Origin: Euryodendron excelsum
Taxonomy: Eukaryota; Streptophyta; Magnoliopsida; Ericales; Pentaphylacaceae
Reading direction: 5' to 3'
Assembly: GCA_033060915.1 (NCBI GenBank)
Contig: CM065377.1
Coordinates: forward strand, 38,548,683-38,612,682
DNA: 64,000 nucleotides
In this document: in pieces, positions 11,611 through 23,635 of the stretch
Layout: each line of letters opens with the position of its first letter
How positions within the stretch are numbered: position 1 is the stretch's first letter
Notes under the pieces: generated by a model
What the model was told of the DNA's origin: nothing
Seen by the model: the letters and a program-made list of their open reading frames with translations, nothing else
Databases searched by the model: none
Translations under genes and position numbers: made by a program

Positions 11611-12981
11611 ATTCCGATCCCTCTCTCAAGAAAGTTAATTCCTCAAGATGGTAAATCTATCCTATCTGGCACGTTTTCCGAAGAAAGTCTCTTCGGAAAG
11701 GTAAGTCCCTTTAAACCTGTCGACCGGGATGAGACTCCAAGTCCCCTAGATGGTAGAATGGCCCACCTTTGACGCCTGCTAGCCTGCCAATGCAGAAATG
11801 TCCATTTCGACACACCTTCTGAGAAAGTTGACTTCTCAGGCGCTAAGTCCCTTTAGCAGCTTCCTGAGATCAAGCAGTCTCAAGAATGATAGCGAACCGT
11901 CAGAATAGTGGAAGTACTCGTAAACATCGCAACTGTCAGAGTAGCAGAAATACTCACAAGCAGGTTGATATAGGGAATTTCCAACAAACCCCTGTATCAC
12001 GAGACCACCGTTAGAGTGGCGGAAACACTCAAAACTCAGGTCAACACCGGTGCCTGCTAGCCCACTTCGGTGAAAAATGACCAAACGGCCCCTAGGGCCA
12101 TTTTTCGGTACATTTCTCGAGAACACACCTGAGTTCTTAGAATGGTAAGTCCGCCCTTCCAAGATTGTCTTAAAAGCAATCCGGCATGATTAGGTGCCTT
12201 CTAGTTAGTTTCGGGCTAGTTCCAAGACTTTTCGGTCAAGATGACCATTTTGCCCCTAGGAATCTGAACGCCCCGGGGACCACACCGGCTCTAGGTATCA
12301 AACCGATAACCTCCCGAGAATGCTTCTTATAGTGTTCTCAACCTTCTATTATCTTTTCGGATCATTCCGAGTCAGTTTCGGTAAACCCAGTGCAAAATGA
12401 CCGTTTTGCCCCTGGTGGGTCGGTCACCTTTTTCTGACCACATCGGCTCTGGGTATCAAACCTGTAATCTCCTGAGAATGTTTCTTATAGTATTTCCAAC
12501 CTTCTTTTATCTTTCTGGATCATTCCGAGTCAGTTCCGGCAAACCCGGTGCAAAATGACCGTTTCGCCCCTAGTGGGCCGGTTGCCTTTTCCGACCACAC
12601 CGGCTCTAGATATCAAACCGGTAACCTCCCGGAACATTCTAAATAATGTTTCCAAATCTCGAGTCTTCTTCTAGGACATTCTAAGTCCAGCCCGACAGCT
12701 TCCCGACCCGATTGATCATTTTAGCCCTAACGGCCCAGTCAACCTTTCTGACAAATCCTGTCATCTTTTTTTAAGTCCATTACCTCCAAGACTCTATTCT
12801 GAGGATTCTTGCTCTTTTCCGGCCTTCCAGGCAATTCCTAGTCCCTTACATCCTTCCTGGGCTTTCCGGAGTCACTCCTAGTGAAGCCAAGCTAAAAATT
12901 ACATGGTAGTCACTAATACAGACGCCCAAATCTTCCAAAGATACGTTGCTTGCCAACTTAATGAACTTTCCTAAGTTGCTG

Positions 12982-13077
12982 GAGCCATTACTAGTGGCGC
13001 CAAGCCAAAAAATGGTCTGGCACCACTAGGAGTGGTGCCAAGAGGAGATTTGCCCTAGCGCCACTGCAACAGGCGCC
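12982..13077 (+). promoter_or_regulatory. Three 20-bp dyads at 38-bp spacing, E2 5' LTR
   Basis: Units start at 12982 (GAGCCATTACTAGTGGCGCC), 13020 (GCACCACTAGGAGTGGTGCC) and 13058 (GCGCCACTGCAACAGGCGCC). The 18-bp spacers are A-rich. The TATA box follows 15 bp later. I infer a protein-binding array controlling LTR transcription; a structured RNA is possible only if transcription starts upstream. Confidence 0.8.
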
Positions 13078-13092
13078 AGGTGATTCTGTTCT

Positions 13093-13102
13093 CTATAAAT
13101 AC
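13093..13102 (+). promoter_or_regulatory. TATA box of E2 5' LTR
   Basis: CTATAAATACAGAGCC, conserved at 26961 and, reversed, at 9560. It marks the U3/R region; transcription is expected about 30 bp downstream. Confidence 0.75.
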
Positions 13103-16100
13103 AGAGCCTCCTCTAACGTGAAAGAGGTCAGCAAACTCAGTCTAAAAACCCTACTTTTCGATATACAGAGCTCATAGCCTCTCTAAACCCTAGTCTCTTT
13201 AGGTTTTCCAAACCCTAGCCTCCATACACAAACCCCGGCCTCCTATACACTCACATACACTTCTATACACTCATACACTAGCCTCCAAAGCCTCCTTTAA
13301 AAACTTGAAGTGCTGCAATCTGAAGCTCTTGAAAATCGAAGCAAACACTCGAAGATCAAGACGAACACTGAAGTGAAGACCGAAGCAAGACAAGCAAAAC
13401 AAAGCGCGCAAAGCTAAGAAAAATAAAGAAGACACAAGCTTTTATTTACATTTACGCATCTTCCCCCCTCTCTTCTCTCTCCTAACCCACTTGGTTTTCT
13501 TCTATTTTAATCCCCCATCTTCTTCCCCCCCTTGTTGCATGCTTAAAATAAGGGAATTCCCGGTCCACGTGTAGGATTAGGTTATTGGAAAGTCACCGTG
13601 TCGGGGGCTTTCTTTTAGTTTAACCGGAGACCACGTGGATTCGGCCCCCTTGATTATGTGGTGAAGCCTTTAACCTTGTATGTTCACGACCCCAATTTGC
13701 ATTGTGCATATCATGATCTTGCATTCCTCCAAAGTTTGTTTTAAACTTGTTTTCAAAAGCTTGCATTAAGCTCGTTTTCAAAAGCTTATGTAAAAATCTT
13801 ATTTTTTAAAACTTGCTTTCAAAATCACAATCCTAAGGTGATTCTAACCTTTCCATGGCTAAGGTTGCTTTAGGAAAGTGTTACATTTAAAGTGACCAAT
13901 ATGGTCCATATTTTCAAAATCTTTGTTGTTTTCAAAACCACTATCTTAAAGTGGATCTAATCTTCTTATGGTTAGAATCGCTTTAGGAAAGTGAGATATT
14001 TTATATACTTTCTAAAAAATCTCTTCTCAAAAATCTCCTCCGAAAAATTTCTTTTCCAACATGCTTTCTAAAAACTCTTTCCAATCTCCTTTCCAAAGTT
14101 GTTTTCAAAAACTCCCTCCAAAAATCTATTTTTCAAAAACTATTTTCCAAACTCCTTTCCAAAAACACTCTCCTTGAAATTCACTTTCTAAAAGGGCTCC
14201 CTAGGTCTTCTTCCTAGAAAAACTCTTTCCAAAAACACCTTCTTTGAATTCACTTTCTAAAAACATTTGCTAAACGCTTTCTTAAAAATTCGCTTTCCAA
14301 AAACTCCTCTCTAGGATTTCTTTCTAAAAATCCCTTTTTTCAAAAAAACTTACTTTCCAAAAACTCTTTTCTTATAGCCTACGTTAAATCCTAGAACCCA
14401 CGATAAGGAAACCCTAATTTTTCTTCCCAAAAATATGATTTCCAATCCCTTATTTTGGCCTCAAAACCTAGGTTTCCAAAACCTCTTATTTTTTACATAA
14501 AAACTATACATATTTCTAAAACCTATTTTCTACATCAAAACTATAGTCTTCCAAATCTAGGGTTTCTAAAAACTTCTCTTCCAAATCTATGTCAAATCCT
14601 ATCTTCCCTTTAAGAAACCAAATTCAATCTCTCATTTAGGAAACTAGATCCTATCCTCCGTTTTTGGAAACAAAATCAAAACATCTCTTTTTAAAAACAA
14701 AATCCAATCCTTTGCTTTAGGAAATAGGAATCTCAATCCTTCCAAACCCAAATCTTTCCTAATTCAACTCCTTCCTAATCTAGTACTTTCCTAAACCTTA
14801 AGTTTCCTAAACTTAAAATTTTGAATCTTTCCTTAAACTTTAAGCTTTTGAACATTCCCTAAACTTCCAACCTTTCCAAATCTTTACTTTCCAAATCTAA
14901 GTTTTCAAACCCTTATTAAACTCAAACCTTTCCTAATTTTAAGAATTTCTAAAACTCAAACTTTGAATTTTTCATAAATTCTAAACTTCCCTAAACTTCA
15001 AATCTTTCCAAATCTAAAACTTTCTAAATTTGAAACTATCTAAATTCTAAACTTGCCAACTTTCAAAACTTTCCTATTTCAAAACATTCTAAATTCAAAA
15101 CTTTCCAATTTCAAAACTTTCTAAATCCAACACTTTCCTAATTTGAAAACTTTCCTAAAACAGAACTTTTCTAAAATGACATTTTCCTAATTCGAACTTT
15201 TCAGAATTCAAAACTTTCCTAAAACAAAACTTTCTAAATCCTATCCTTCCTAAGTCTAGGATTCCCAAATCTCAATCTTTCCAAAACAAGTCCAAATCTT
15301 TCTTCTGAGTTCTATCTTTCCAAATCCAATTCCAATCTTCTATTATAAATTCAAATCAAACCCAAATTCCAATTCAACTCCTTTTTCAAATCAAACCTTC
15401 TATTTTCTATTGGACTCTTGTACGAACTACGACTGACCTGATTCCTCAAAAATGATACGTAGGCTACCCTCATGGGTGCGGTCACAACCTTTTTCAAATC
15501 TCTAATTCCACAACCTTTTCAAACTTCTATTTCCACAACTTCTTTCAAATCTCCAATTCTACCATCTTCTTCAAGTTTTCAATTCCATAATCTATTTTTC
15601 TAATTCCAAATTTCTATTTCCATATCTCTGTTTCCAATTTCTAAAACTTTCCAATTTCAAGTCTATCTTTTCAAATCTCTTTCAAATCAAATCAATTTCT
15701 TTTCAAATTTCTTTCTAATTCAATTTTCAAACTCTCTTTTCTTGCACTTGCTTATCATGCGTCATGTCTTTTTAAACATTATTTTTCTAAAGTGGATAAG
15801 ATTGGACATTTGTTAGTTGAAGACTCTCATAGGTGAATCTAGGGTAAATAGACATGTAGGTACCGCAAGGGCGGGGTAGGGTGATGGCTTAGTGCGTCTT
15901 CCATATACGTAACCAACCTCCGAACCTAGAATCACTGTTTTTAAAGACCAAAATGGAGTTTATTTTCAAAAAGGGCTTAAAAGTTTTCCAAAGGTTGCCA
16001 AACAACCTATTTTCTTAAAAGCCCTCTCTTTAGGAGATATTTTCAAAATTATTTTTAAAAACCCTAGGTGTAGTCTTCGGATTGTGCTTAATTTTTAGGT

Positions 16101-16290
16101 GACCTAACTCACCTTAATCAAGTTAGATGGCGACTCCAAATGTTTTCCAAAAGCCCTTTATTCAAATCAATTTTTAATTCAAACCTAGTCGCACTCATTC
16201 TTCTAAGAGGGTGAATTCTAATGAGAAAGTACAATGTTTTTCCCGCTTGTGTGTGTACTCCTCGTGTGTAAAAAATCTAGACACGACAGC

Positions 16291-16309
16291 TGGCGACTCC
16301 ACTGGGGAC
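16291..16309 (+). promoter_or_regulatory. Primer-binding site of E2
   Basis: TGGCGACTCCACTGGGGAC begins two bases after the LTR end (CGACA, 16288). Position and TGG start are those of a tRNA-primed minus-strand site. The sequence resembles the Arg-tRNA-type site I associate with Ogre elements; the tRNA identity is from memory and not checked. Confidence 0.8.
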
Positions 16310-17861
16310 ACTTAGAGGGTTAGGCCGTAGTCATGTCTTTTTACCCTTCACCCATATAGAGTCTTCAATTAATTTGTTCAATCCTATTCACCTTAAATTT
16401 TCAAAATCAAATTTTCAAAATTTTTTTCACCAAAAAAAACATATTCATTATTCATATTATCTTGTATTAAGTTTGCTATCCACATACTAACTCTTGCATC
16501 TTTGTTTTGTAAGTGCGCTCTTTGTTTAAATTTTGACTGTCATGCATGAATGAATGTGATGAACAGGAAGAATGGGAGTTGTTGGGCTCTTTCCTCAGCT
16601 TTCAAAAATCACACGCACACTGCATGTGCACCTACATTCTGCATGCTTACATTTTACCCCGATATGTCCTTTCTAGTTAGAAAGGGGGAACGGTATATTG
16701 GTTGTGGACAAAATGTTGTGTCAGTTTCTTCGCCTACAGCCTCTTGATGGTTCCCCCGCTCAGATCACCAACCAATCATGGCACTACCTCGGGGAGTAGG
16801 CCAAGGTTTGATGATCTGAGGACCGAGCCTTTTTAGGATGCATTAATCAACCCTCGACCTCATACTCGTATAGACACCATGCATAGCCGAACCTCTGCTG
16901 GATTTAAGACACGCGCACCATTTTCCAAAACCATGGAGGAAATTGCAATTGCTCTTATTTTCATTTATACCTGTCTATTCCTGTTGTTATAATGACTGTA
17001 TTCTTACTGTTATAATGTTTGTCTAACTGCTCATGTATACACCTTTACTTCAACTGTACTCTCTTTCCTTATACTCTATGCATCCATTTTCATTTATTCT
17101 ATATTCCATGTCAAGAAGAGAGTTCCAAGTAACTCAAGTCACTGCATTCTCATGTATATAATCAACCTAAAGAGAGTGACACCTAGTTCACCCTCCCTTG
17201 CATTAAACCTACCTAAACCCTAAGGGTTCCCATGTAACCCTAAGGACTCATGACATGCACATCAATTTATTTCATAAGAGGGGCCCCAATCCCTCTATGC
17301 TCACGGAGATAGGATTGTCAAGAAGACAAGGGGCAATCGATCAACAAGGTCTCTCAGCGACCTCCTCGACATCAAATCCAATAAAGGCAAATCCGAAGAT
17401 TCAAGAGTAGTTTAGGGTTTTCTTCGTAAAATTAGATAGGTAGAACCCCCAAAGGAACATGTTCCCTCTCCCCCTATTTAAATGTATTTCAATTCTTTTG
17501 TATATTAAACCCGGAGTTAAATGTATTCCTTTATTTTTCGCGAATGAGTGAATGAATAAATGCACGAACGAAGGAAAGGTTCCTGTCTGATGGTAAGGCA
17601 TCTGCATACAGGGGTAATCCCCTATTTCCAAAAGTGAACCAATACATCATGCCTAACTTCCCTCCTAAAGGAGGGGCACCCTAGGACATACATTGTATAA
17701 AGCTCTCTAAAAACCCAAAACTAACTTACGAGTTGTGTTTTTATCTTTTTCTCTCTTCCTTTCTATTTACAGAGGTCACCCTGCACTGAGTCAATATTGC
17801 TCCCAAGAAGGGGCAACATCCACCTAGGAATCCCATTATCACCCGGCAAAGGACATCACTG
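16310..17861 (+). other. E2 untranslated leader with possible 1264-bp intron
   Basis: No conserved ORF. GTAAGT at 16509 and, after a pyrimidine-rich run, CTATTTACAG ending at 17772 would define an intron ending 89 bp before the gag ATG. E1 has the same pair at 264 and 1523. Splicing would bring the gag ATG close to the LTR. Confidence 0.45.
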
Positions 17862-19775
17862 ATGGCTGCTAATCCTGAAGAATCATCTCAAGTCTCTTGG
17901 GAAGAGATAAACGAAATGAGGACCAAGATGGATGAGATGCTCAAACTCATTCAAACCATGGCTATGAAGGATACTGCTGCAGTCCCATCATTATCCATGA
18001 CTTCGTCAAAGGACCCCGAACCCGCTAATCCAAAGATCGTGCTTTAGTCTGATAATACGGGGAGGAATAAGGAAGATGCCAAAGGGATCAGCGCTGAAGA
18101 GGACGAGACCATATTACTTTCACATGTCATAAAGAAGGCCCCCCTAGACCCTCTCTGTCTGAAAATCCAAGAGCTAGAGGATTCACTGCAAAGTCTCCAT
18201 GGCCACGACACTTACAGGTTCACTGCCTATGACGAGTTATGTTTCTTTCCTAACCACCCGAGACCCGCTAGGTTCAAAATGTCTGACTTCTAGAAGTATG
18301 ACGGCATTGGTAACCCCGTTGCTCATCTTCGTCTCTATGCTGAAGCGCTAAGTTGTCACGGCAACAATCCAAAGCTCCTCATGCAGCTATTCCAACATAG
18401 CCTCACGGGGTCTGCCCTACAATGGTTTGCTCATCTGGACCTAAGGAAGATCACAACCTGGATCAAGCTGGTCAATGCATTTAAAGCCCAATATCATCAC
18501 AACATTAATCTCACCTCTAACCGATGGTCCCTGATGACTATGAGCAAGGGTGAACTAGAAAGCTTCAAGAAGTATGCCTTGAGATGGAGAGAAGCTACTG
18601 CGCAAGTAAATCCCCCATTGGAAGAGAAGCAATACGTACAACTGTTTGTGCACACTTTTCAAGGTATATACTATGAGAAGCTCTGCACAAGTGTAGGGAA
18701 AAGCTTCTCCGAGCTCATTATGCGGAGGGAGATGATAGAAAACGGCCTCAAGACAGGGAGGATTATGGACCCCTACGCCAAAACTGGAGAAAGTACCACC
18801 AACATAGCCAAGAGAGTGGCTATTACAAAGGGAACAGTCAGGAAGGAAAGCGAAGTGTCTACCATCTTGCCTGGCCAACCACCCTAATACCGTCCACCAC
18901 TACAATCACACCCTATCCTGCCCTTACCCACCTTAACAATGCCTGTTCCAACCTCTAACTATGGCCCCGCTGGGGCACAACCCAACTTTAATAGACCTGC
19001 TCAACGCATTCGTACCTTCGACACCCTAGCTTACACCAAAACTGAGGCCTACCATAACTTGCTGAAGAACAATATCTTGAAGCCCATACCTACTGGCCCA
19101 TTGCTAAGCCCTCTACCCCCAACCTTTAATGCTGCCCTTACATGTGAATACCATTCAGGTGGCCAAGGGCACGACACCGAAAGCTGCTTCGCTCTCAGGC
19201 ATAAAATCCAAGACTTGATCGACAACAAGACCATTGATCTGCAGCCAATACAAGCTGCTCTGACCCCCAATATGACCACTAACCCTCTACCGGATCACAC
19301 CATCAGCATGATATTAGTAGAAATGGAAGGCGAGGGAGAGTTCGACGAGCTCGAGGCCGAAGGTTATGAGGACGATTCAGAGACCGATGAAGGAGATGAC
19401 TGGGAGGAAGACTTCCCGTTATGCCCGAGCTATCTTTATGACCCTCATGAGGTGCCTAATGCTTCTGATTGGCCAGTTGAGGTTCCAATGCTTCAGAAAG
19501 AAGAGCTTGCTGAAAACATGGCTGTTGATAGATGGGGTGCTGAGTTTCTGCATCTAAAGTATGTCGTTGCGGAACGTCACTTACTAGAGAACCCTTGGCA
19601 TGTGACTGAGTACGACTATGAAGAAATGAGCTGGGGGTTAGAGAAGCCAAGAGCACAGGCAAAACCATTCGAGTTAGAAGGGGGTGAACTAGTCACCCTG
19701 TTTACAGACCCACTGCAAAGAACAAGAAGGAGGTTGACAACCGCGCCAGCAGCGTCAACATCTCCGGAGCTCTAG
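17862..19775 (+). pseudogene. E2 gag (638 codons), three in-frame stops
   Basis: Gag capsid/nucleocapsid protein of a Ty3/gypsy Tat-like element. It would package element RNA in cytoplasmic particles. One frame runs the whole length. There is an N-terminal helix-prone segment (EEINEMRTKMDEMLKL, about residues 15-30). A Retrotrans_gag core starts at KMSDF and KYDG (about residue 140), followed by LTGSALQWFAHLD and ESFKKYALRWREATAQVNPPL. A zinc knuckle CEYHSGGQGHDTESC (C428, H431, H437, C442) precedes the conserved RHKIQDLID. A long acidic segment from about residue 485 follows. Stops at 18045, 18291 and 18885 are each explained by C-to-T at a Gln codon. The ATG at 17862 is chosen because E1 has its ATG at the same place. 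No protease follows; a +2-frame tail ending IVPKPY at about 19860 matches the E1 C-terminus, so a small frameshift probably cut the original end. Confidence 0.88.
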
Positions 19776-21790
19776 GAGAAACCTTTGCCTGTCTCGCCTT
19801 GGCCGAGGATCCGGGTCGTAAATGGAGCATCGGAGATGTGGGCATTGTCCCAAAGCCTTACTGAAACAGGAATCCTATCAAAAGCATACAAGAGAGGGGT
19901 ATTTTCACCCACTTTCTTTCTATCCCTTTTACTTCCTGTCTTTAAATCGATGTTTACATTTTCTTACTGCTCAAGAACTCTATGTTTTCCATAAAAAATG
20001 ATAATAGTAATCAAATGATAGTCCTCTTATTTACTGTTGCTATCTTATATGTCTCTCGTGAATGGTAACTACTTTCTACGCAAGGGGCATGGTTTATCTT
20101 ATGGAATGATTTGACTTGAAGGGATGATAGCATGAGTTAACCACTCTCCAAATGATTAGCTTTTCAGAAAGAAAGAGGACGAGGATGAGTGAGGATACTA
20201 CCCAAAGGCAACACTTGCAAGACACTGAAGCTAAGTGATGCGTGGCCAATTATCAAAATGAAGAGGAGCCACCTTGCATTTCCCTATGTCAAAGAACAAG
20301 TGTTCATATTCCCTTTGCTTAACCCCTAGTGCCTCACAAGAAGCAAAAATTTTCTTTGCCAACCTTAATCCACAGCTGTCCTCCCCATACTAGGGTAGAC
20401 AATAGTTGAGAATTCTAGAAATGGTATCCACCTCTATCTTGCTAGGATAGTATCGAAAGCTCTATAGATCCAGCAATATAGTTCAAAGTGAAGAGAGGCC
20501 TTCATTTTATTTCCCATACAGTCAAAAGCAACCCCTTACCAAACCTGTTGAGCCATCTATCCTTTTTTCAAGAAAACCCCAACCTAGGGATCACCGCCCA
20601 TATTGGGTTAGATTGAACTGCTAAGGAAAAGGTCTAAGGAAAAAGGGTTGAAGAATTACTCGTGTCACAAAAAGAAACAAGATAAAAATAAAAATAAAAA
20701 AAAAAGACTAAGTAAAGGAAAAGAGTTGCCAAGGGGCAAGAGGCCAAAAAAAAAAAAATCTAAGGAAAGGCCTGAAGAAAACCATGATTGAGTCATCTTC
20801 AAAAGCATAATAAGAAGAGAGTCATGTTTCTCTCAAAAAACATATAGAAAGGGTGAAAGAAAAGAGTCATTTTCACCCTGAGAAGAAGGGAATTTAAAGG
20901 TGATCCTAACTTACAAAGAAACCCAATAAAAATAATAGGTTCGAGCCTTTATCCTTTCTTGCAAAACCCCAAAACCATGGCCTACATTACAACCCTACTA
21001 AAATCCACTCTGATTGAAAACAGATTACTTGATCTAAATGAGCTAGATACGTTGCCAAAGCTAAGGAGGGATGCTAGCCCTACTAAAAAAAAGTTAAGGA
21101 TGGTACGAATCTAAACCCTATTGAAAACAACATTGAATTTGTTCTTACATATCCTATCATTTCGAAAACCCCATAACCTAGCCTACATTACAGTCCTAAA
21201 CAAAGTCTCCTCAGATTAAAAGGACTGGCTGCTTATCGCTCTGCTGAAGGTCAAGAAAGCTGTTGCTAAAACCTTGAGAGTTGAGAATTTCAGCCCAATA
21301 ATCATATACACTAACCCCAAAGCAGAGAGTCGGAGGTGATCAAAAAGTTGAGAAAGGTGCAAAGTGCTATCATCCAATCAAGATAAGGTTGAGCCAAAGG
21401 AGAGGTTAGACCCCCAAAAAGGAAGGAGTTACCATTCCAAAGATATCGAGTTCGAACCCCTTGTCAGTCTATTAGTTGATGCATTTCTAATATGTGCATA
21501 AAAAAATAAAATAAAATAAAAATCACATGAGCTTCGCATAGGACATAACTCCATGTAAAAATAGAAGTCACCAACATCAACTCATGTAATAGATACATAA
21601 CATCATCATCCATCACATACCTCTTATCATATGCCTAGCTGTAAAGATCATAAATGTCTTTGCCTATACATGCATCTAAATACCATAAATATCCATCTTT
21701 GTACAAAACTTATAAACTAAAACTGTCTAACATAAATACATCTCAGGAATAGGGGCAAAAGAAGATCAGAATCTCCACAAGGGGCATCTG
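19776..21790. other. E2 spacer between gag and antisense PMD gene, no pol
   Basis: Noncoding. I searched by eye for reverse transcriptase (YxDD), RNase H and integrase (HHCC, DDE) patterns and found none. A-rich runs occur near 20690 and 20750. It aligns patchily with E1 3318-5374. Several phrases recur inside it, for example CCTAGCCTACATTACA near 21180 and GGCCTACATTACAACCC near 20980, so part of it is internally duplicated. Confidence 0.6.
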
Positions 21791-23635
21791 TCATATGTTA
21801 AAGTCGATGTCATCTGGATTGAAATCCCTGAAACTCGGCATTGGAGGAAGCGGATAGCTACTTAAAGCACCAGCATCCTACAGAGAAGATAGAACCGAAA
21901 TCAACCACATGAAATAAGAACTAAGCAACAGCAGAGCAAAAAGAAGGGGAGAAAAAACGACATACCCCGCCACCTGCCATCTGAGCTATCCGAGACGTCA
22001 AGGAAGCCACCTCTGCCTGATACTGATCTCACTCCGTCTGGTATCGATCCCTCTGGTCTCTCACGGCAGTAAACTCAGCCTCGGGCACATATCCTCTGGC
22101 TCGGTACCACAAGTCAACCACCTCCTGGCCCACAACATACCTGCCAACTACTACCTCAAACCAGGTAAAGGCACCGACCGAATGAACCCCAAAGTGTACA
22201 GCGTAATCTGTGTCTAGTGGAAACAAGAACTCGACACCCGGCTGACGCTCCTGATAGGGGATAGGCACTCCTGCCACCAAGGCTCTAAACATATACTTCG
22301 GCAAAGCTCCTGCTGATCGGAACTCCTCATGAAACTACCGCTAGTGTCGCTCTCTGAGATAGGACTCCCAAGTATCATCACTGAGAAAAGCAACCCTCGA
22401 CAAGGACAATGGGACCAAGTACCATACAATCTCATAATGAATTGATCAAATGAAGGGCCACCAAGTCACATCTCTCACCTCAATCAACTCCAAGTTCACC
22501 CGTAGCATCACAAAGTCAGTAATCTCCAATTGCTAGGCCACCTGGTCACGAGCCCACCTCAAAGCACGTGGATAAAGGTCGTCCTCGACAACTGCAGGGC
22601 AACGAACAGGCAGGTACTCATAGCTCCACCAGACAAGAAAAGGCCAGAAACTAGTCATGCTGCCCCAACGGGAAAAAGTTCGGACCTGCATCAATCGAAG
22701 GAAGCCGCCAAAGGAGAAGGACCCCCAATCCAGCTCCAATAAAGCCTCAAGATCAACTACTATGCTCACTAAACAAAAAGGCACAAGCGACTTGTTGTTG
22801 TTGCAGAAGTAGCTGAAAATGATGTACAAAACAAGTCGTTGTCTCATAATGTCCCGCCCGGCGGGCGATGGCTCAGCAGTAAAGGTACGGTCATCCTGAC
22901 TGAGCCAAGAGACGGGAAGGCCCAACGCTCAGGAGGAGGCAAGTCTAACAGAATGCATGCCTTGTCTCTATTGACTGATTGTAGAGTGATCCATCGGCCA
23001 ACGAAGGAAAGCCCCATAATGATCACCCAATCCAAGGGGGTGGGACCCAACTCAAAGCCAATAAAATGAAAGGTCCCCGTCTCTCCAAACCACCGCTCAA
23101 CCAGTGCCAGCACCAAATGCCATTTCAGGTAGTTAGCCAGTAATCCCATGAAGGCTCCGAATTCGATCTCAGCCAAGAAGGCACGATATGATGGGGCAGC
23201 CCGCTGCATAGTCACGAAGACCTGATAAACATCCCCTCTAAAAGCTATGTGAACTCGAGGAGGGGGCAAATGCTGTCTGGAATATATGCTAGGATGATAA
23301 GCAAGGTCCCCGAGCAGTGGGATGTCCGGTACCTCCAGGTCTCCCAAGTCAGCATCCGTCTGCCTATGTTGGGAGGAGGCTCTCCCATAACCGGTCACCT
23401 GATCCCCAAGGCCTGGTACCTCCTCCTCAGCACCAATCTCCTCTGCAAAGGCCTGCTCAACCGGAGGAAAAGGGTCGACAGGTGGCCTACTCCCCTGTCC
23501 GCTCTGACTAGAAGAGGCCCGTTCGGTAAATCATCGACTACCTCTAGATCGACTGGAACCGCCGGTGGAATCTATCTGAGCCGCCTTCCCCGAGCGATGT
23601 CTCCTCTCAGAACCATCATCACCCGGATCTGTCAT
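21791..23635 (-). pseudogene. Antisense plant mobile domain (PMD) gene of E2, spliced
   Basis: Recognised as the aminotransferase-like plant mobile domain (PMD) from ALVERWFGETGTFHFIGFEL and GPTPLDWVIIMGLSF (about 23100-23000). It continues with RLVLYIIFSYFCNNNKSLVP, LDWGSFSFGGFL and FWPFLVWWSYEYLP. The C-terminal part includes FLFPLDTDYAVHFG and VVGQEVVDLWYRARGY. Host PMD proteins (MAIN, MAIL1 family) act in the nucleus in silencing and genome stability; transposon PMDs have no assigned role. The start at 23635 (MTDPGDDGSERR) is chosen because E1 has MADAGDDGLERR at 31096. An 88-bp intron (21965-21878) precedes a last exon DAGALSSYPLPPMP and an acidic end at 21791. Damage: a stop at 23531-23533, others in the N-terminal linker, a frameshift near 22850-22925, and a TGA at 22026. 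Confidence 0.85.
21878..21965 (-). other. Candidate 88-bp intron in E2 antisense PMD gene
   Basis: Donor GTATGT at 21965 downwards and acceptor CTGTAG at 21878. Exon joining gives QMAGGG then DAGALSS. In E1 the equivalent intron is 89 bp with GTATGC and GGTCAG, and the following exon again starts with a DAGA motif. Two diverged copies keeping the signals and the flanking frame support a real intron. Confidence 0.6.

Larger units (their letters stand above)
6226..16288 (+). repeat. E2 5' LTR, interrupted by solo LTR
   Basis: LTR sequence occupies 6226-6510 and resumes at 11364, ending TCTAGACACGACA at 16288. The interrupted copy totals about 5210 bp against 5118 bp for the 3' LTR. In order it holds TGTAAGCA, a 47-bp hairpin array, dyads at 12982, 13020 and 13058, a TATA box at 13093, a C-run near 13525, then about 2 kb of very low complexity (repeated TTTCCTAAAnnTC and TTCCAAA phrases), and a terminal block with GGTACCGCAAGGG and a TAACTCACCTTAATCAAG stretch. 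The terminal ORFs are not coding. Confidence 0.9.

Noticed and set aside
6511..16288. Giant foldback (long inverted-repeat) transposon
   Set aside because: The symmetry is explained by a solo LTR inserted in opposite orientation within an LTR of the same family, with its own CCATA duplication.
19776..21790. Hidden pol remnant in E2
   Set aside because: No YxDD, integrase or RNase H patterns in any frame that I could see; a profile search would be decisive.
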